A stretch of 64,000 nt of DNA from Nonomuraea africana (GTDB lineage: Bacteria; Actinomycetota; Actinomycetes; Streptosporangiales; Streptosporangiaceae), in contig NZ_JADBEF010000001.1 of NCBI RefSeq assembly GCF_014873535.1, positions 3,286,001-3,350,000 of the forward strand, given 5' to 3'. The notes below the pieces were generated by a model. The model worked only from the letters and a program-made list of their open reading frames with translations. It was not told where the DNA came from and made no database searches. Position 1 is the first letter of the stretch. Each line of letters opens with the position of its first letter. Position numbers and translations under genes: made by a program. Positions 54,919 through 62,324 of the stretch are shown piece after piece.

Positions 54919-55998
54919 ATGAGCGACGCCCTACTCGCCGTCGGCACCCGCAAGGGGCTCTTCCTCGCCCGATCCGCCGGCGGCGGCCCGTTCGAAGTCG
55001 AGCCGATCCAGTTCTCCACCGTCGGGGTGCACTCCGTCGCGATCGACACCAGGGGCGACACGCCCAGGCTGCTCGCGGGCATCGAATACGGCCACTTCGG
55101 CCCCTCGGTGATGTACTCCGACGACCTCGGCAGGAGCTGGCAGGAGGCGGAGAAGGCACCCATCGCCTTTCCCGAGAAGACCGGAGCCACTCTCGAGAAG
55201 GTCTGGCAGCTGCTGCCCTCGCCGTCCGAGCCCGGCGTCGTCTGGGCCGGCACCGAGCCGGGCGCGCTGTTCCGCTCCGAGGACGGCGGCATCACCTACA
55301 CCCTGGTCGAGGGGCTGTGGGAGCACCCGCACCGGCCGCAGTGGGAGCCCGGCGGCGGCGGCCTGTGCCTGCACACCATCCTCAGCCACCCGACCGACCC
55401 CAAGATCATGGGGGTGGCGATCTCGACCGGCGGCTTCTACCGCACCACCGACGGCGGCCTGTCGTGGGAGGCGGCCAACCAGGGCATCCGCGCCCCGTTC
55501 CTGCCCGAGGGGCAGCAGTACCCCGAGTTCGGGCAGTGCGTGCACAAGGTCGGAATGCACCCCGCAAGGCCCGAGCGGCTGTTCCTGCAGCACCACTTCG
55601 GCGTCTACCGCAGCGACGACTTCGGCGGGTCGTGGACCGACATCGGCTCCTCGCTGCCGTCCGACTTCGGCTTCCCCGTCGTCGTCCACCCCGACCGGCC
55701 CGACACGCTCTACGTCCTGCCGCTGCACGCGGACATGGACCGCACCCCCGTCGGCCACCGCTACCAGGTCTTCCGCAGCGACGACGCGGGCGAGACCTGG
55801 CAGGCGCACGGCGAGGGCCTGCCACAGAGCCCCGTCTACGCCTCGGTGCTGCGCGACGCGATGACCGCCTCGCCCGCGGGCATCTTCTTCGGCACCCGCG
55901 ACGGCTCGGTCTACGGCTCGCGCGACGACGGCGACACCTGGAGCGAGGTGGCCGCCCACCTGCCCGACGTGCTGACCGTCAGGGCGGCGGTGCTCTGA
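54919..55998 (+). CDS. Asp-box (BNR/sortilin-like) beta-propeller protein
   Basis: A 359-residue protein with six Asp-box motifs (S/T-x-D-x-G-x-x-W/Y): YSDDLGRSW, RSEDGGITY, RTTDGGLSW, RSDDFGGSW, RSDDAGETW and SRDDGDTW, each ending a propeller blade. It starts ALLAVGTRKGLFLARS and has no signal peptide, so it is cytoplasmic. Members are often labelled exo-sialidase, but catalytic Arg residues are not evident and a glycosidase role is doubtful. The frameshifted MoaD-like gene 3 bp downstream is its usual partner in actinobacteria as I recall. GGGAG lies before the ATG. Confidence 0.82.
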   Translation: MSDALLAVGTRKGLFLARSAGGGPFEVEPIQFSTVGVHSVAIDTRGDTPRLLAGIEYGHFGPSVMYSDDLGRSWQEAEKAPIAFPEKTGATLEKVWQLLPSPSEPGVVWAGTEPGALFRSEDGGITYTLVEGLWEHPHRPQWEPGGGGLCLHTILSHPTDPKIMGVAISTGGFYRTTDGGLSWEAANQGIRAPFLPEGQQYPEFGQCVHKVGMHPARPERLFLQHHFGVYRSDDFGGSWTDIGSSLPSDFGFPVVVHPDRPDTLYVLPLHADMDRTPVGHRYQVFRSDDAGETWQAHGEGLPQSPVYASVLRDAMTASPAGIFFGTRDGSVYGSRDDGDTWSEVAAHLPDVLTVRAAVL

Positions 55999-56001
55999 TC
56001 C

Positions 56002-56306
56002 ATGGCCAAGCCCGCCATGATGGTCGTCTTCGTGCTGCCCAGCACGCTGCGCCACTGGGTGAGCGGCGAGAGCGAGGTCAAGGTCTTCGCGGTGGAGCCG
56101 ACCACGACACGCCGCCCACCCTGGGCGCCGCCCTCGACACGCTGCGGCGCACCCACCCGTCGCTCGAGGGACGGTTACGGGACGACTACGGGCAGATCAA
56201 GAGCCACATCAACATGTTCGTGTGCGGCGAGAACGCCCAGGGGCTGGGCGGTCTCGACTGCGCCATCCCCCCAGGAGCGGAGATCTACGTCCTGCCCGCC
56301 CTCTGA
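56002..56306 (+). pseudogene. MoaD/ThiS-like ubiquitin-fold gene with a frameshift
   Basis: The ATG frame reads MVVFVLPSTLRHWVSGESEV and KVFAVE, the start of a MoaD/ThiS fold. Around 56095-56100 sense passes to another frame: DHDTPPTLGAALDTLRRTHP, then GQIKSHINMFVCGENAQGLG and IPPGAEIYVLPAL with a stop at 56306. One inserted G near GTGGAGCC would restore a continuous protein of about 101 residues. It also lacks the C-terminal Gly-Gly used for thiocarboxylation. Either a genuine pseudogene or a base missed in sequencing. Confidence 0.75.
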
Positions 56307-56357
56307 GGGGCGCACGGCCTTCGGGGCTGGAATCTCGGGAGGAGCCCAGCTCCCAGA

Positions 56358-56582
56358 TCACTTCGGTGTCGTACGGCTGCCGCGTGGATGACCCGGCGAG
56401 GCGAACGACAGCAGCAGTCGGGCGGTCTGCTGCGGATCTTCCAGCACAGGTGTGTGACCGACATCGGAAAGCAGCTCGGCTCTGACGTCGGGGACGACGC
56501 GGTAGTCGGCGGATGATGACGGTCGCCACCGCTGGTCATCGGCCCCGAAGATCACCAGCGTGGGCGCGTTCAGCCTGACCAA
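56358..56582 (-). pseudogene. C-terminal remnant of an alpha/beta hydrolase
   Basis: The frame LNAPTLVIFGADDQRWRPSS and AELLSDVGHTPVLEDPQQTA matches the last third of alpha/beta-hydrolase-fold enzymes: the acid-bearing strand (VIFGADD) and the catalytic His (VGHTPVLEDP). Everything before, including the oxyanion and nucleophile motifs, is missing, and stops precede it. A start at 56582 is present by chance. Confidence 0.75.
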
Positions 56583-56599
56583 TCAGGCTGGCACGTCGT

Positions 56600-56625
56600 A
56601 AAGACCCCAGGGTCATCCCCTGGGG
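56600..56625 (-). terminator. Terminator downstream of the EF-hand gene
   Basis: On the minus strand CCCCAGGG and CCCTGGGG enclose GATGA and are followed by TCTTT, 34 bp after the EF-hand stop. Confidence 0.6.
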
Positions 56626-56658
56626 CCGCACGGGCGGCACCAGAGGATGACGCGTCGA

Positions 56659-57204
56659 TCAGAACTTGCCGAATGACGCGTTCGCCGGGTTGTAGGGCGT
56701 GTCGGCGGTGTAGAGCTTCAACGCCGCTTCCCGCACCGTGTCGATCTTGATGGAGCCGTCCGCCTCGGCCAGGTACGGGGCGCTCCCCTCGACCGCTGCC
56801 GGCTCTACGCCGAGCACCTCCAGCATGCGCTTGCACTCCTGGCTGTCGAGCCGGCCGTCGCCGTCGGAATCGGCGGCCTGGACGAGGGCGTCCACCCAGG
56901 GCTGAGCCGCCTGCGCCTGTCCCTGAGGCGTACCGACCTTCGAGTTGGTGATGCTGCCAGCGAATTCCTCCGAGGTGATCCGGCCGTCGCCGTCCGAATC
57001 GGCGGCTTCCGCCAGGTTCCTCCAGTATTGACGAGCGCCTTCCAGGAGCGCCTTGCCTTGGGCCGCCTGCTTGGACAGGCCCAGCGCGCTCACCGCGCGA
57101 TTGGCCATGAGCTCGAAGTCGGCCTGTGTGACCACGCCGTCCCCGTCGTGGTCGAAACTCTCGAAACGTCCGCTCATCTTGCGCTGGTAGAACTCTGTAA
57201 GCAT
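56659..57204 (-). CDS. EF-hand calcium-binding protein (calerythrin-like)
   Basis: A 181-residue protein with three canonical EF-hand loops: DHDGDGVVTQAD (18-29), DSDGDGRITSEE (69-80) and DSDGDGRLDSQE (112-123), and a fourth degenerate loop near 146-157 (AEADGSIKID). This four-hand order is that of actinomycete calerythrin, a soluble cytoplasmic Ca2+ buffer/sensor. Loops 1-3 have Asp or Glu at the coordinating positions. ATG 57204 follows GGAGG at 9 nt. Monocistronic with its own terminator. Partners unknown. Confidence 0.9.
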   Translation of the reverse strand: MLTEFYQRKMSGRFESFDHDGDGVVTQADFELMANRAVSALGLSKQAAQGKALLEGARQYWRNLAEAADSDGDGRITSEEFAGSITNSKVGTPQGQAQAAQPWVDALVQAADSDGDGRLDSQECKRMLEVLGVEPAAVEGSAPYLAEADGSIKIDTVREAALKLYTADTPYNPANASFGKF

Positions 57205-57579
57205 GCTGGGCACGCCTCCTTGACGGTGGGTATGCGGGCACATCCCGCCCTCCGGAGGTTCCCCCAGCCCGGTAAAGGGAAGCCGGGCGGCAGGGCAAGC
57301 GCATTCCCGACACTGCTGGAGGACCCGCCACGGCCCGACCAGGCCGGGCGCAGACGAGCCCGCAACGCCGCGAGCCTGATCACGCGGCGGATCTTCTCCC
57401 GCCTTCCTTCGGGTGCCGAGCCAAGGCTCTTTGTTACCCGTCCCTTGGAGCTCGCGCTGGTTTGTGCTGCACTGCGACGAGCTCCTGGGGTGCTGAGGAC
57501 GGCTACATTCCGAGGGATCCCCGCACAGTCAGCGAGCCAGGGCGAACCATGCGTCGCCGTCTCCTCGTACTGTGAGCCC
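57205..57579. other. 375-bp gap between EF-hand and TetR genes
   Basis: The gap between two divergent genes. It must hold their promoters, but I see no convincing gene, RNA or repeat in it. TACTGT lies 6 nt before the TetR ATG and may be a -10 box for a leaderless message. Confidence 0.5.
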
Positions 57580-58146
57580 ATGTCTGTGATGCCGTTCAGG
57601 GGTGGAGCCGCGCGTGAGGCGGAGTTGTTGGGGGCGGTTCTGGAGGTCTTGCGAGAGACGGGATACGACCGGCTGACGGTAGACGCGGTGGTGGCGCGAG
57701 CGCGGGCGAGCAAGCAGACCGTCTATCGGCGCTGGCCGTCGAAGGCCGAGCTGGTGGTGGCCGCGTTCGTGAATGCCGTTTCCGGCGGGCCCGCCGTACC
57801 CGACACCGGCAGCCTGCGCGGCGACCTGCTGGCGCTCATGGACGTGTTGCTGGACGAGTTGGACGAGCTCGGCGACGTGATCGCGGGGCTCCTGGGCGAG
57901 CTGCGGCGCAACGCCGAGCTGGCGGCCGCCATGGAGCAGCACTACATCGGCGCCCGGCGCCGGTCGTTGCTGGCGGTGTTCGAGCGGGCCAGGGCGCGAG
58001 GCGAGGTGTCGCCGGAGGCGGACGTCGAGCTGTTGTGGCAGGCGGGGCCGGCGATCGTGTTCTTCAGGGCGCTGGTCAGCGGGGAGCCCGTGGACAGGGC
58101 GCTGGCCCGCAGGATCGTCGATCGCGTGGTGCTGCCGTTGCTCTGA
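57580..58146 (+). CDS. TetR family transcriptional regulator
   Basis: A 188-residue TetR repressor: AAREAELLGAVLEVLRETGY, DRLTVDAVVARARASKQTVY and RRWPSKAELVVAAF form the DNA-binding part; the C-terminal domain matches TetR_C_16-like (GLLGELRRNAELAAAMEQHY). It lies 26 bp before the FAD monooxygenase with a perfect inverted repeat in between, so it very likely represses that gene in response to an aromatic or polyketide-like compound. Confidence 0.87.
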   Translation: MSVMPFRGGAAREAELLGAVLEVLRETGYDRLTVDAVVARARASKQTVYRRWPSKAELVVAAFVNAVSGGPAVPDTGSLRGDLLALMDVLLDELDELGDVIAGLLGELRRNAELAAAMEQHYIGARRRSLLAVFERARARGEVSPEADVELLWQAGPAIVFFRALVSGEPVDRALARRIVDRVVLPLL

Positions 58147-58148
58147 AT

Positions 58149-58169
58149 AGTACGGTCCAGTACCGTACT
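58149..58169. promoter_or_regulatory. Perfect inverted repeat, TetR operator
   Basis: Eight-base arms AGTACGGT and ACCGTACT are separated by CCAGT. It occupies the gap between the TetR stop (58146) and the monooxygenase ATG (58173), so bound repressor would block its promoter or readthrough. Confidence 0.7.
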
Positions 58170-58172
58170 GCT

Positions 58173-59552
58173 ATGGACATCCTCATCGTTGGGGCGGGCC
58201 CGAGCGGCCTCACCGTCGCGAACGTGCTCGCCGCCTACGGCGTGCCGTTCAGGATCGTGGACGCCAAGCCAGGACCGGTCAGCCAGTCGCGCGCGGCCAT
58301 CGTGCATGTCAGGACCTTGGAGCTGTTCGACCGGCTGGGTCTGGCCGGCGAGGCGCGCCGGAGAGGCCTGCCGATCACGCACGCCGAGCTGTACGAGAAC
58401 GGCCGCCGGGGCGCCGAGGTGCCGCTGGCGGGCAGGGACGGAGGGCCGATCGCCCTGGGCCAGGACGAAACGGAGCGGCTGCTCGTCGAGCGCCTGGCAG
58501 AACGCGGCCACGCCGTGGAGTGGAACACCACGCTGACGACGTTCGGCGGTTCTCGCTGGGTCGTCGGCGCCGACGGGGCGAGCAGCCAGGTGCGGCGCGC
58601 GATGGGAGTCGGCTTCGCCGGGCGGACCTACGAGCAGACCGGCCTGCTGGCCGACGTGCGGCTGGACACCCGGCTCAAGCCCGGCAGGCTCAGGCTCAAC
58701 CTGACCCGAGGCGGCTTCGTCGGCATGCTCCCGCTGGGCGAGAGCCGCTACCGGCTGTTCGGCGCGGTCCCGCGGGACCTGGCCGCCCCGGGTCCGGACG
58801 GCCGGGTGTCACACGACCCGTACGCGGAGGTGAGCCTGGAGCAGCTGCAACGCTGGTTCGACACGTTCTTCGCGGTCCGCGCGAGACTGGTCGGCGCCGA
58901 CTGGACGGCCTTGTTCCGGGTGCACAGCCGGATGGCCGAAAGGTTCAGGGCCGGCGACACCTTCCTCGTCGGCGACGCCGCGCACATCCACAGCCCGGCC
59001 GGCGGCCAGGGAATGAATCTCGGCATCGGCGATGCGGTCAACCTCGGCTGGAAGCTGGCGATGGTCGCCAGGGGCGAGGCCGGCGAACAGCTCCTCGACT
59101 CCTACGAGGCCGAACGCATGCCGGTCGCCAGAAAGGTGCTCAACGGCGCCGACCGCGGATTCGCGCTGGAGGCCACCGGACAGCCGGTCGCCGCCTGGCT
59201 CAGGGCGCACGTGGCCGGCCGGCTGCTGGGGCCGCTCAGCCACCTGCCTCCGGTACGCGAGGCGATCGCCCGGATGTTCTCGCAGACCTGGATCAGCTAC
59301 CGGGACAGCCCCGTCGTCGGCGGCTCCCGCCACGGCGCGCTCCGGCCAGGAGATCGGGCGCCTCTCGGCATGGCCCCGGCCGACCTGCGCCATCACCTGG
59401 TGGTCTCCCCCGGTGCCCACGTCGACGCGCCCTTCGAGATCCACGAGCATCCTGCGGCGGGCCGCCTGGCCTATCTTGTCCGCCCGGACGGCCATCTCGC
59501 CTACATCGGCCCTCCCGCATCGGTGCCCACGGACCCGGACCGGGTCGGCTGA
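58173..59552 (+). CDS. FAD-dependent aromatic monooxygenase (PHBH/PheA type)
   Basis: A 459-residue class A flavoprotein monooxygenase. It has the Rossmann motif DILIVGAGPSGLTVANVLAA, the VVGADGASSQVRRAMG (DG) motif, the RFRAGDTFLVGDAAHIHSPA (GD) motif and GGQGMNLGIGDAVNLGWKLA. The C-terminal 90 residues are the thioredoxin-like domain of phenol-hydroxylase relatives, apparently shortened. It hydroxylates or otherwise oxidises aromatic compounds using NAD(P)H and O2, for degradation or drug resistance. Controlled by the upstream TetR. Confidence 0.88.
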   Translation: MDILIVGAGPSGLTVANVLAAYGVPFRIVDAKPGPVSQSRAAIVHVRTLELFDRLGLAGEARRRGLPITHAELYENGRRGAEVPLAGRDGGPIALGQDETERLLVERLAERGHAVEWNTTLTTFGGSRWVVGADGASSQVRRAMGVGFAGRTYEQTGLLADVRLDTRLKPGRLRLNLTRGGFVGMLPLGESRYRLFGAVPRDLAAPGPDGRVSHDPYAEVSLEQLQRWFDTFFAVRARLVGADWTALFRVHSRMAERFRAGDTFLVGDAAHIHSPAGGQGMNLGIGDAVNLGWKLAMVARGEAGEQLLDSYEAERMPVARKVLNGADRGFALEATGQPVAAWLRAHVAGRLLGPLSHLPPVREAIARMFSQTWISYRDSPVVGGSRHGALRPGDRAPLGMAPADLRHHLVVSPGAHVDAPFEIHEHPAAGRLAYLVRPDGHLAYIGPPASVPTDPDRVG

Positions 59553-59730
59553 TCATTCAGCCGAAGGCCTCATCCCGGAGCCTGGCCCTGCCGAGGGGTC
59601 GCCGTCGAGCAGGCTCTGCACGATCGGCCCGGCCCACGCGACGATGTCGTCGTAACCGGCCGAGGCGACGGGCTCGACGCGCACGCCGTACCTAGCGACC
59701 GCCAGCCCCATGAGCTGAGCGGTGATGAGA
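59553..59730 (-). pseudogene. C-terminal remnant of a TetR regulator
   Basis: The minus strand reads ITAQLMGLAVARYGVRVEPV, ASAGYDDIVAWAGPIVQSLL and ends DPSAGPGSGMRPSAE. This is the usual last helix pair of TetR proteins of the TetR_C_33-like group. The DNA-binding half is absent. It abuts the remnant of a divergent FAD monooxygenase, so the two were probably a regulator/enzyme pair cut by one deletion. Confidence 0.65.
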
Positions 59731-59737
59731 GTTACGC

Positions 59738-59910
59738 GTGCTCATCGCGGGCGCCGGCCTGGGCGGGCTCTGGCACAACGGCTGCATCTGGCCGGCGTCG
59801 ACGTGGTCGTCCTCGAACGCGACGCCGGGCCGTACAGCCGGGCTCAGGGGCACTGCGTGCACATCGACCAGCGCGGCGAGAACGCCCTTCGCGCCTGCGA
59901 CGCCGACTGA
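59738..59910 (+). pseudogene. N-terminal remnant of a second FAD monooxygenase
   Basis: GTG frame VLIAGAGLGGL gives the Rossmann glycine motif, then a frameshift near 59770 leads into RLHLAGVDVVVLERDAGPYS and RAQGHCVHIDQRGENALRAC before a stop at 59910. About 350 residues that should follow are gone. This resembles the TetR/monooxygenase pair immediately upstream, but sequences differ, so it is a separate lineage. Confidence 0.7.
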
Positions 59911-59962
59911 GGTGCCGTTCATCTTCAGATCACTCACGGGCCACCCTCAATACACTGATGGA

Positions 59963-60322
59963 GTGGAAAATAGGGAAGTGCCACTGATCGACCAAAGCGC
60001 CCTTCGTCTGGATGAGGACTGTCACACCATCGCGATCTCCGAGCCACTGTCCCGTTCGGAGGCCGAGAGTCTGGCGGGGGCGCTGAAGGCGGTGGCCGAC
60101 CCGACTCGGCTGCAGCTGCTCAGCATGATCAGCGGCAGCGCCGCGGGTGAGGCGTGCGTCTGCGACCTCACCGCTCCACTGGGGCTCACCCAGCCCACGG
60201 TGAGCCACCACCTGAAGATCCTGGTCGAGGCCGGTCTCCTCAGCCGGGAGCGGCGCGGCAAGTGGGCCTGGTACGCCATCGTTCCCGAGCGTCTCGACGC
60301 GCTGCGCGGCCTGCTGCCGTAA
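59963..60322 (+). CDS. arsR: ArsR family repressor 1
   Basis: A 119-residue metalloregulator: LAGALKAVADPTRLQLLSMI, GEACVCDLTAPLGLTQPTVS, HHLKILVEAGLLSRERRGKW AWYAI. Cys65 and Cys67 in CVCDL fit the As(III)-binding ArsR type; a third thiol could come from Cys20. TACACT 6 nt before GTG 59963 suggests a leaderless mRNA; GTG 59978 is an alternative. It is the first gene of an ars island running to 62276. Confidence 0.87.
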   Translation: MENREVPLIDQSALRLDEDCHTIAISEPLSRSEAESLAGALKAVADPTRLQLLSMISGSAAGEACVCDLTAPLGLTQPTVSHHLKILVEAGLLSRERRGKWAWYAIVPERLDALRGLLP

Positions 60323-60365
60323 CTTTCTTCCAGGTCAGCGCCATGGGCGCGGACTGGACAAACAC

Positions 60366-60397
60366 ATAGACATCCATAAAAATAGATGTGTGTCTAT
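60366..60397. promoter_or_regulatory. Inverted repeat at the start of arsR2, probable ArsR operator
   Basis: ATAGACA and TGTCTAT are perfect arms 18 bp apart, with inner ACATC/GATGT words. The right arm overlaps the ATG of the second arsR at 60396. The stretch is markedly AT-rich compared with its surroundings, as expected for a promoter-operator controlling arsR2-acr3-arsC. Confidence 0.65.
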
Positions 60398-60758
60398 GCG
60401 CGGGAACGAGCTACCCCTCCTCCCCTCAGACGACGGGTGCGCCGGATCGGCGCCGGGACCGCCCATGTCCAGCCAGACCGCCGCAGACCTTGCGCGGAAA
60501 CTCAAGGCCATGGCCGACCCGGTACGGCTGCGCATCCTCAGCATCGTCCTGGCCCACGCCGGAGGCGAGGCGTGCGTCTGCGACATCACCGACGCCTTCG
60601 ACCTGGCCGGACCCACGGTGAGCCATCACCTGAAGGTCCTTCGCCAGGCGGGCCTGGTGACATCAGAAAAACGCGGCACGTGGGTCTTCTACCGCGTCAC
60701 CCAAGAGGGCACCGAGCTGTTCGCCCAGCTGACCCGCGTTCCCGCTGCCAGGCCCTGA
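60396..60758 (+). CDS. arsR: ArsR family repressor 2
   Basis: A 120-residue ArsR protein: LARKLKAMADPVRLRILSIV, GGEACVCDITDAFDLAGPTV, SHHLKVLRQAGLVTSEKRGT, WVFYRVTQEGTELF. Cys60 and Cys62 again give the CVCD arsenic site. It is close to repressor 1 in the core but has a different N-terminus. No ribosome site is seen before ATG 60396, which overlaps the inverted repeat. It is followed after 31 bp by acr3. Confidence 0.87.
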   Translation: MRGNELPLLPSDDGCAGSAPGPPMSSQTAADLARKLKAMADPVRLRILSIVLAHAGGEACVCDITDAFDLAGPTVSHHLKVLRQAGLVTSEKRGTWVFYRVTQEGTELFAQLTRVPAARP

Positions 60759-60789
60759 CCTGGTCGACCACATCGAACGAAGGAAGTTC

Positions 60790-61872
60790 ATGGCGTCACC
60801 CACTGCCCTGGCCGAGAACACCGAGGTGATGCGCGGGCTGTCGCGGCTCGACCGCTTCCTGCCCGTATGGATCGGCCTGGCCATGACCCTCGGCCTGCTG
60901 CTCGGCCGGACGGTCCCCGGCCTCGACGCCGCCCTGGACACCGTCAAGATCGGCCAGGTGTCGCTGCCGATCGCGCTCGGGCTGCTGCTGATGATGTACC
61001 CGGTGCTGGCCAAGGTCCGCTACGACCGGCTCGACACCGTCACCGGCGACCGGCGGCTGCTGATCTCGTCGCTGGTGATCAACTGGATCGTCGGCCCGGC
61101 CGTGATGTTCGCCCTCGCCTGGACCTTCCTGCCCGACCTGCCGGAGTACCGCACCGGCCTGATCATCGTCGGCCTGGCCCGCTGCATCGCCATGGTCCTC
61201 ATCTGGAACGACCTGGCCTGCGGCGACCGCGAGGCCGCGGCCGTCCTGGTGGCCATCAACTCGGTCTTCCAGGTCATCGCCTTCGCCGCGCTCGGCTGGT
61301 TCTACCTGGAGATCCTGCCCGGCTGGCTCGGCCTTCCCGAGACCAGTCTCGACATCTCCATGTGGGACATCGCCGAAAGTGTGCTGGTCTTCCTCGGCAT
61401 CCCCTTGCTGCTCGGCTACCTGTCACGGAAACTCGGCGAGCGCGGCAAGGGCCGCGACTGGTACGAGACCCGCTTCCTGCCGCGCGTCGGCCCGATCGCG
61501 CTGTACGGCCTGCTGTTCACCATCGTCATCCTGTTCGCCCTGCAGGGCGACACCATCACCTCCCAGCCCGGCGACGTGGCCAGGATCGCGCTGCCGCTAC
61601 TGGTCTACTTCGCCCTCATGTGGGCCGGCTCCTTCGCCCTCGGCAAGGGCATCGGCCTGCCCTACGACAGGACCACCACACTGGCCTTCACCGCGGCCGG
61701 CAACAACTTCGAACTCGCCATCGCCGTGGCGATCGGCGTCTTCGGCGTCACCTCCGGCCAGGCGCTGGCCGGGGTGGTCGGCCCCCTCATCGAGGTCCCC
61801 GTGCTGGTCGCGCTCGTCTACGTCTCGCTGTGGGCGCGCCGCCGCTTCTACCCCGCAAAGGAAACCGTCTGA
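60790..61872 (+). CDS. acr3: Arsenite efflux transporter Acr3
   Basis: A 360-residue antiporter with ten hydrophobic segments, exporting As(III). Landmarks: LSRLDRFLPVWIGLAMTLGL, LPIALGLLLMMYPVLAKVRY, IVGLARCIAMVLIWNDLACG (the conserved Cys of Acr3 essential for transport) and AAGNNFELAIAVAIGVFGV. The ribosome site GAAGGAAG is good. It overlaps arsC by one base (TGATG), so exporter and reductase are coupled. Confidence 0.93.
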   Translation: MASPTALAENTEVMRGLSRLDRFLPVWIGLAMTLGLLLGRTVPGLDAALDTVKIGQVSLPIALGLLLMMYPVLAKVRYDRLDTVTGDRRLLISSLVINWIVGPAVMFALAWTFLPDLPEYRTGLIIVGLARCIAMVLIWNDLACGDREAAAVLVAINSVFQVIAFAALGWFYLEILPGWLGLPETSLDISMWDIAESVLVFLGIPLLLGYLSRKLGERGKGRDWYETRFLPRVGPIALYGLLFTIVILFALQGDTITSQPGDVARIALPLLVYFALMWAGSFALGKGIGLPYDRTTTLAFTAAGNNFELAIAVAIGVFGVTSGQALAGVVGPLIEVPVLVALVYVSLWARRRFYPAKETV

Positions 61873-62276
61873 TGACCGACAAGCCCAGCGTGCTGTTCGT
61901 CTGCGTGCACAACGCCGGACGCTCCCAGATGGCCGCAGGATGGCTCAGCCACCTGGCCGGCGACCGGATCGAGGTCCGCTCGGCGGGCTCGGCGCCGGCA
62001 GAAGGCGTCAACCCCGTCGCCGTCGAGGCGATGCGCGAGGTCGGCATCGACATCGCCGGCCAGAAGCCCAAGATCCTCACGCCTGAGTCCGTCCAGGCCT
62101 CCGACGTGGTGATCACCATGGGCTGCGGCGACGTGTGCCCGATCTTCCCCGGCAAGCGCTACGAGGACTGGAAGCTCGACGACCCCGCGGGCCAGGGCAT
62201 CGAGGCGGTCCGGCCGATCCGCGACGAGATCCGTACCAGGATCGAGAAGCTCGTCGGCGAGCTACTGCCCGCGTGA
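61872..62276 (+). CDS. arsC: Arsenate reductase, LMW-phosphatase type
   Basis: A 134-residue arsenate reductase of the thioredoxin/mycothiol-linked type. The P-loop CVHNAGRS (Cys11) binds arsenate; Cys85 and Cys89 in ITMGCGDVCPIFPG form the redox relay. The WKLDDPAGQGIEAVRPIRDE region is typical. It reduces As(V) to As(III) for export by the upstream Acr3. Ends the operon; a hairpin follows. Confidence 0.93.
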   Translation: MTDKPSVLFVCVHNAGRSQMAAGWLSHLAGDRIEVRSAGSAPAEGVNPVAVEAMREVGIDIAGQKPKILTPESVQASDVVITMGCGDVCPIFPGKRYEDWKLDDPAGQGIEAVRPIRDEIRTRIEKLVGELLPA

Positions 62277-62282
62277 GCTCGT

Positions 62283-62302
62283 GCGGCGCCCTGGGGCGCC
62301 GC
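62283..62302. terminator. Hairpin between arsC and the ArsM fusion gene
   Basis: Perfect 8-base arms GCGGCGCC and GGCGCCGC around CTGG, located between two convergent stop codons. Confidence 0.7.
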
Positions 62303-62324
62303 CTCTGGTGCGACCTCCGAGGCG

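Noticed and set aside
54919..55998. True exo-sialidase
   Set aside because: Six Asp-boxes are present, but there is no signal peptide and no RIP/FRIP motif or clear Arg triad.
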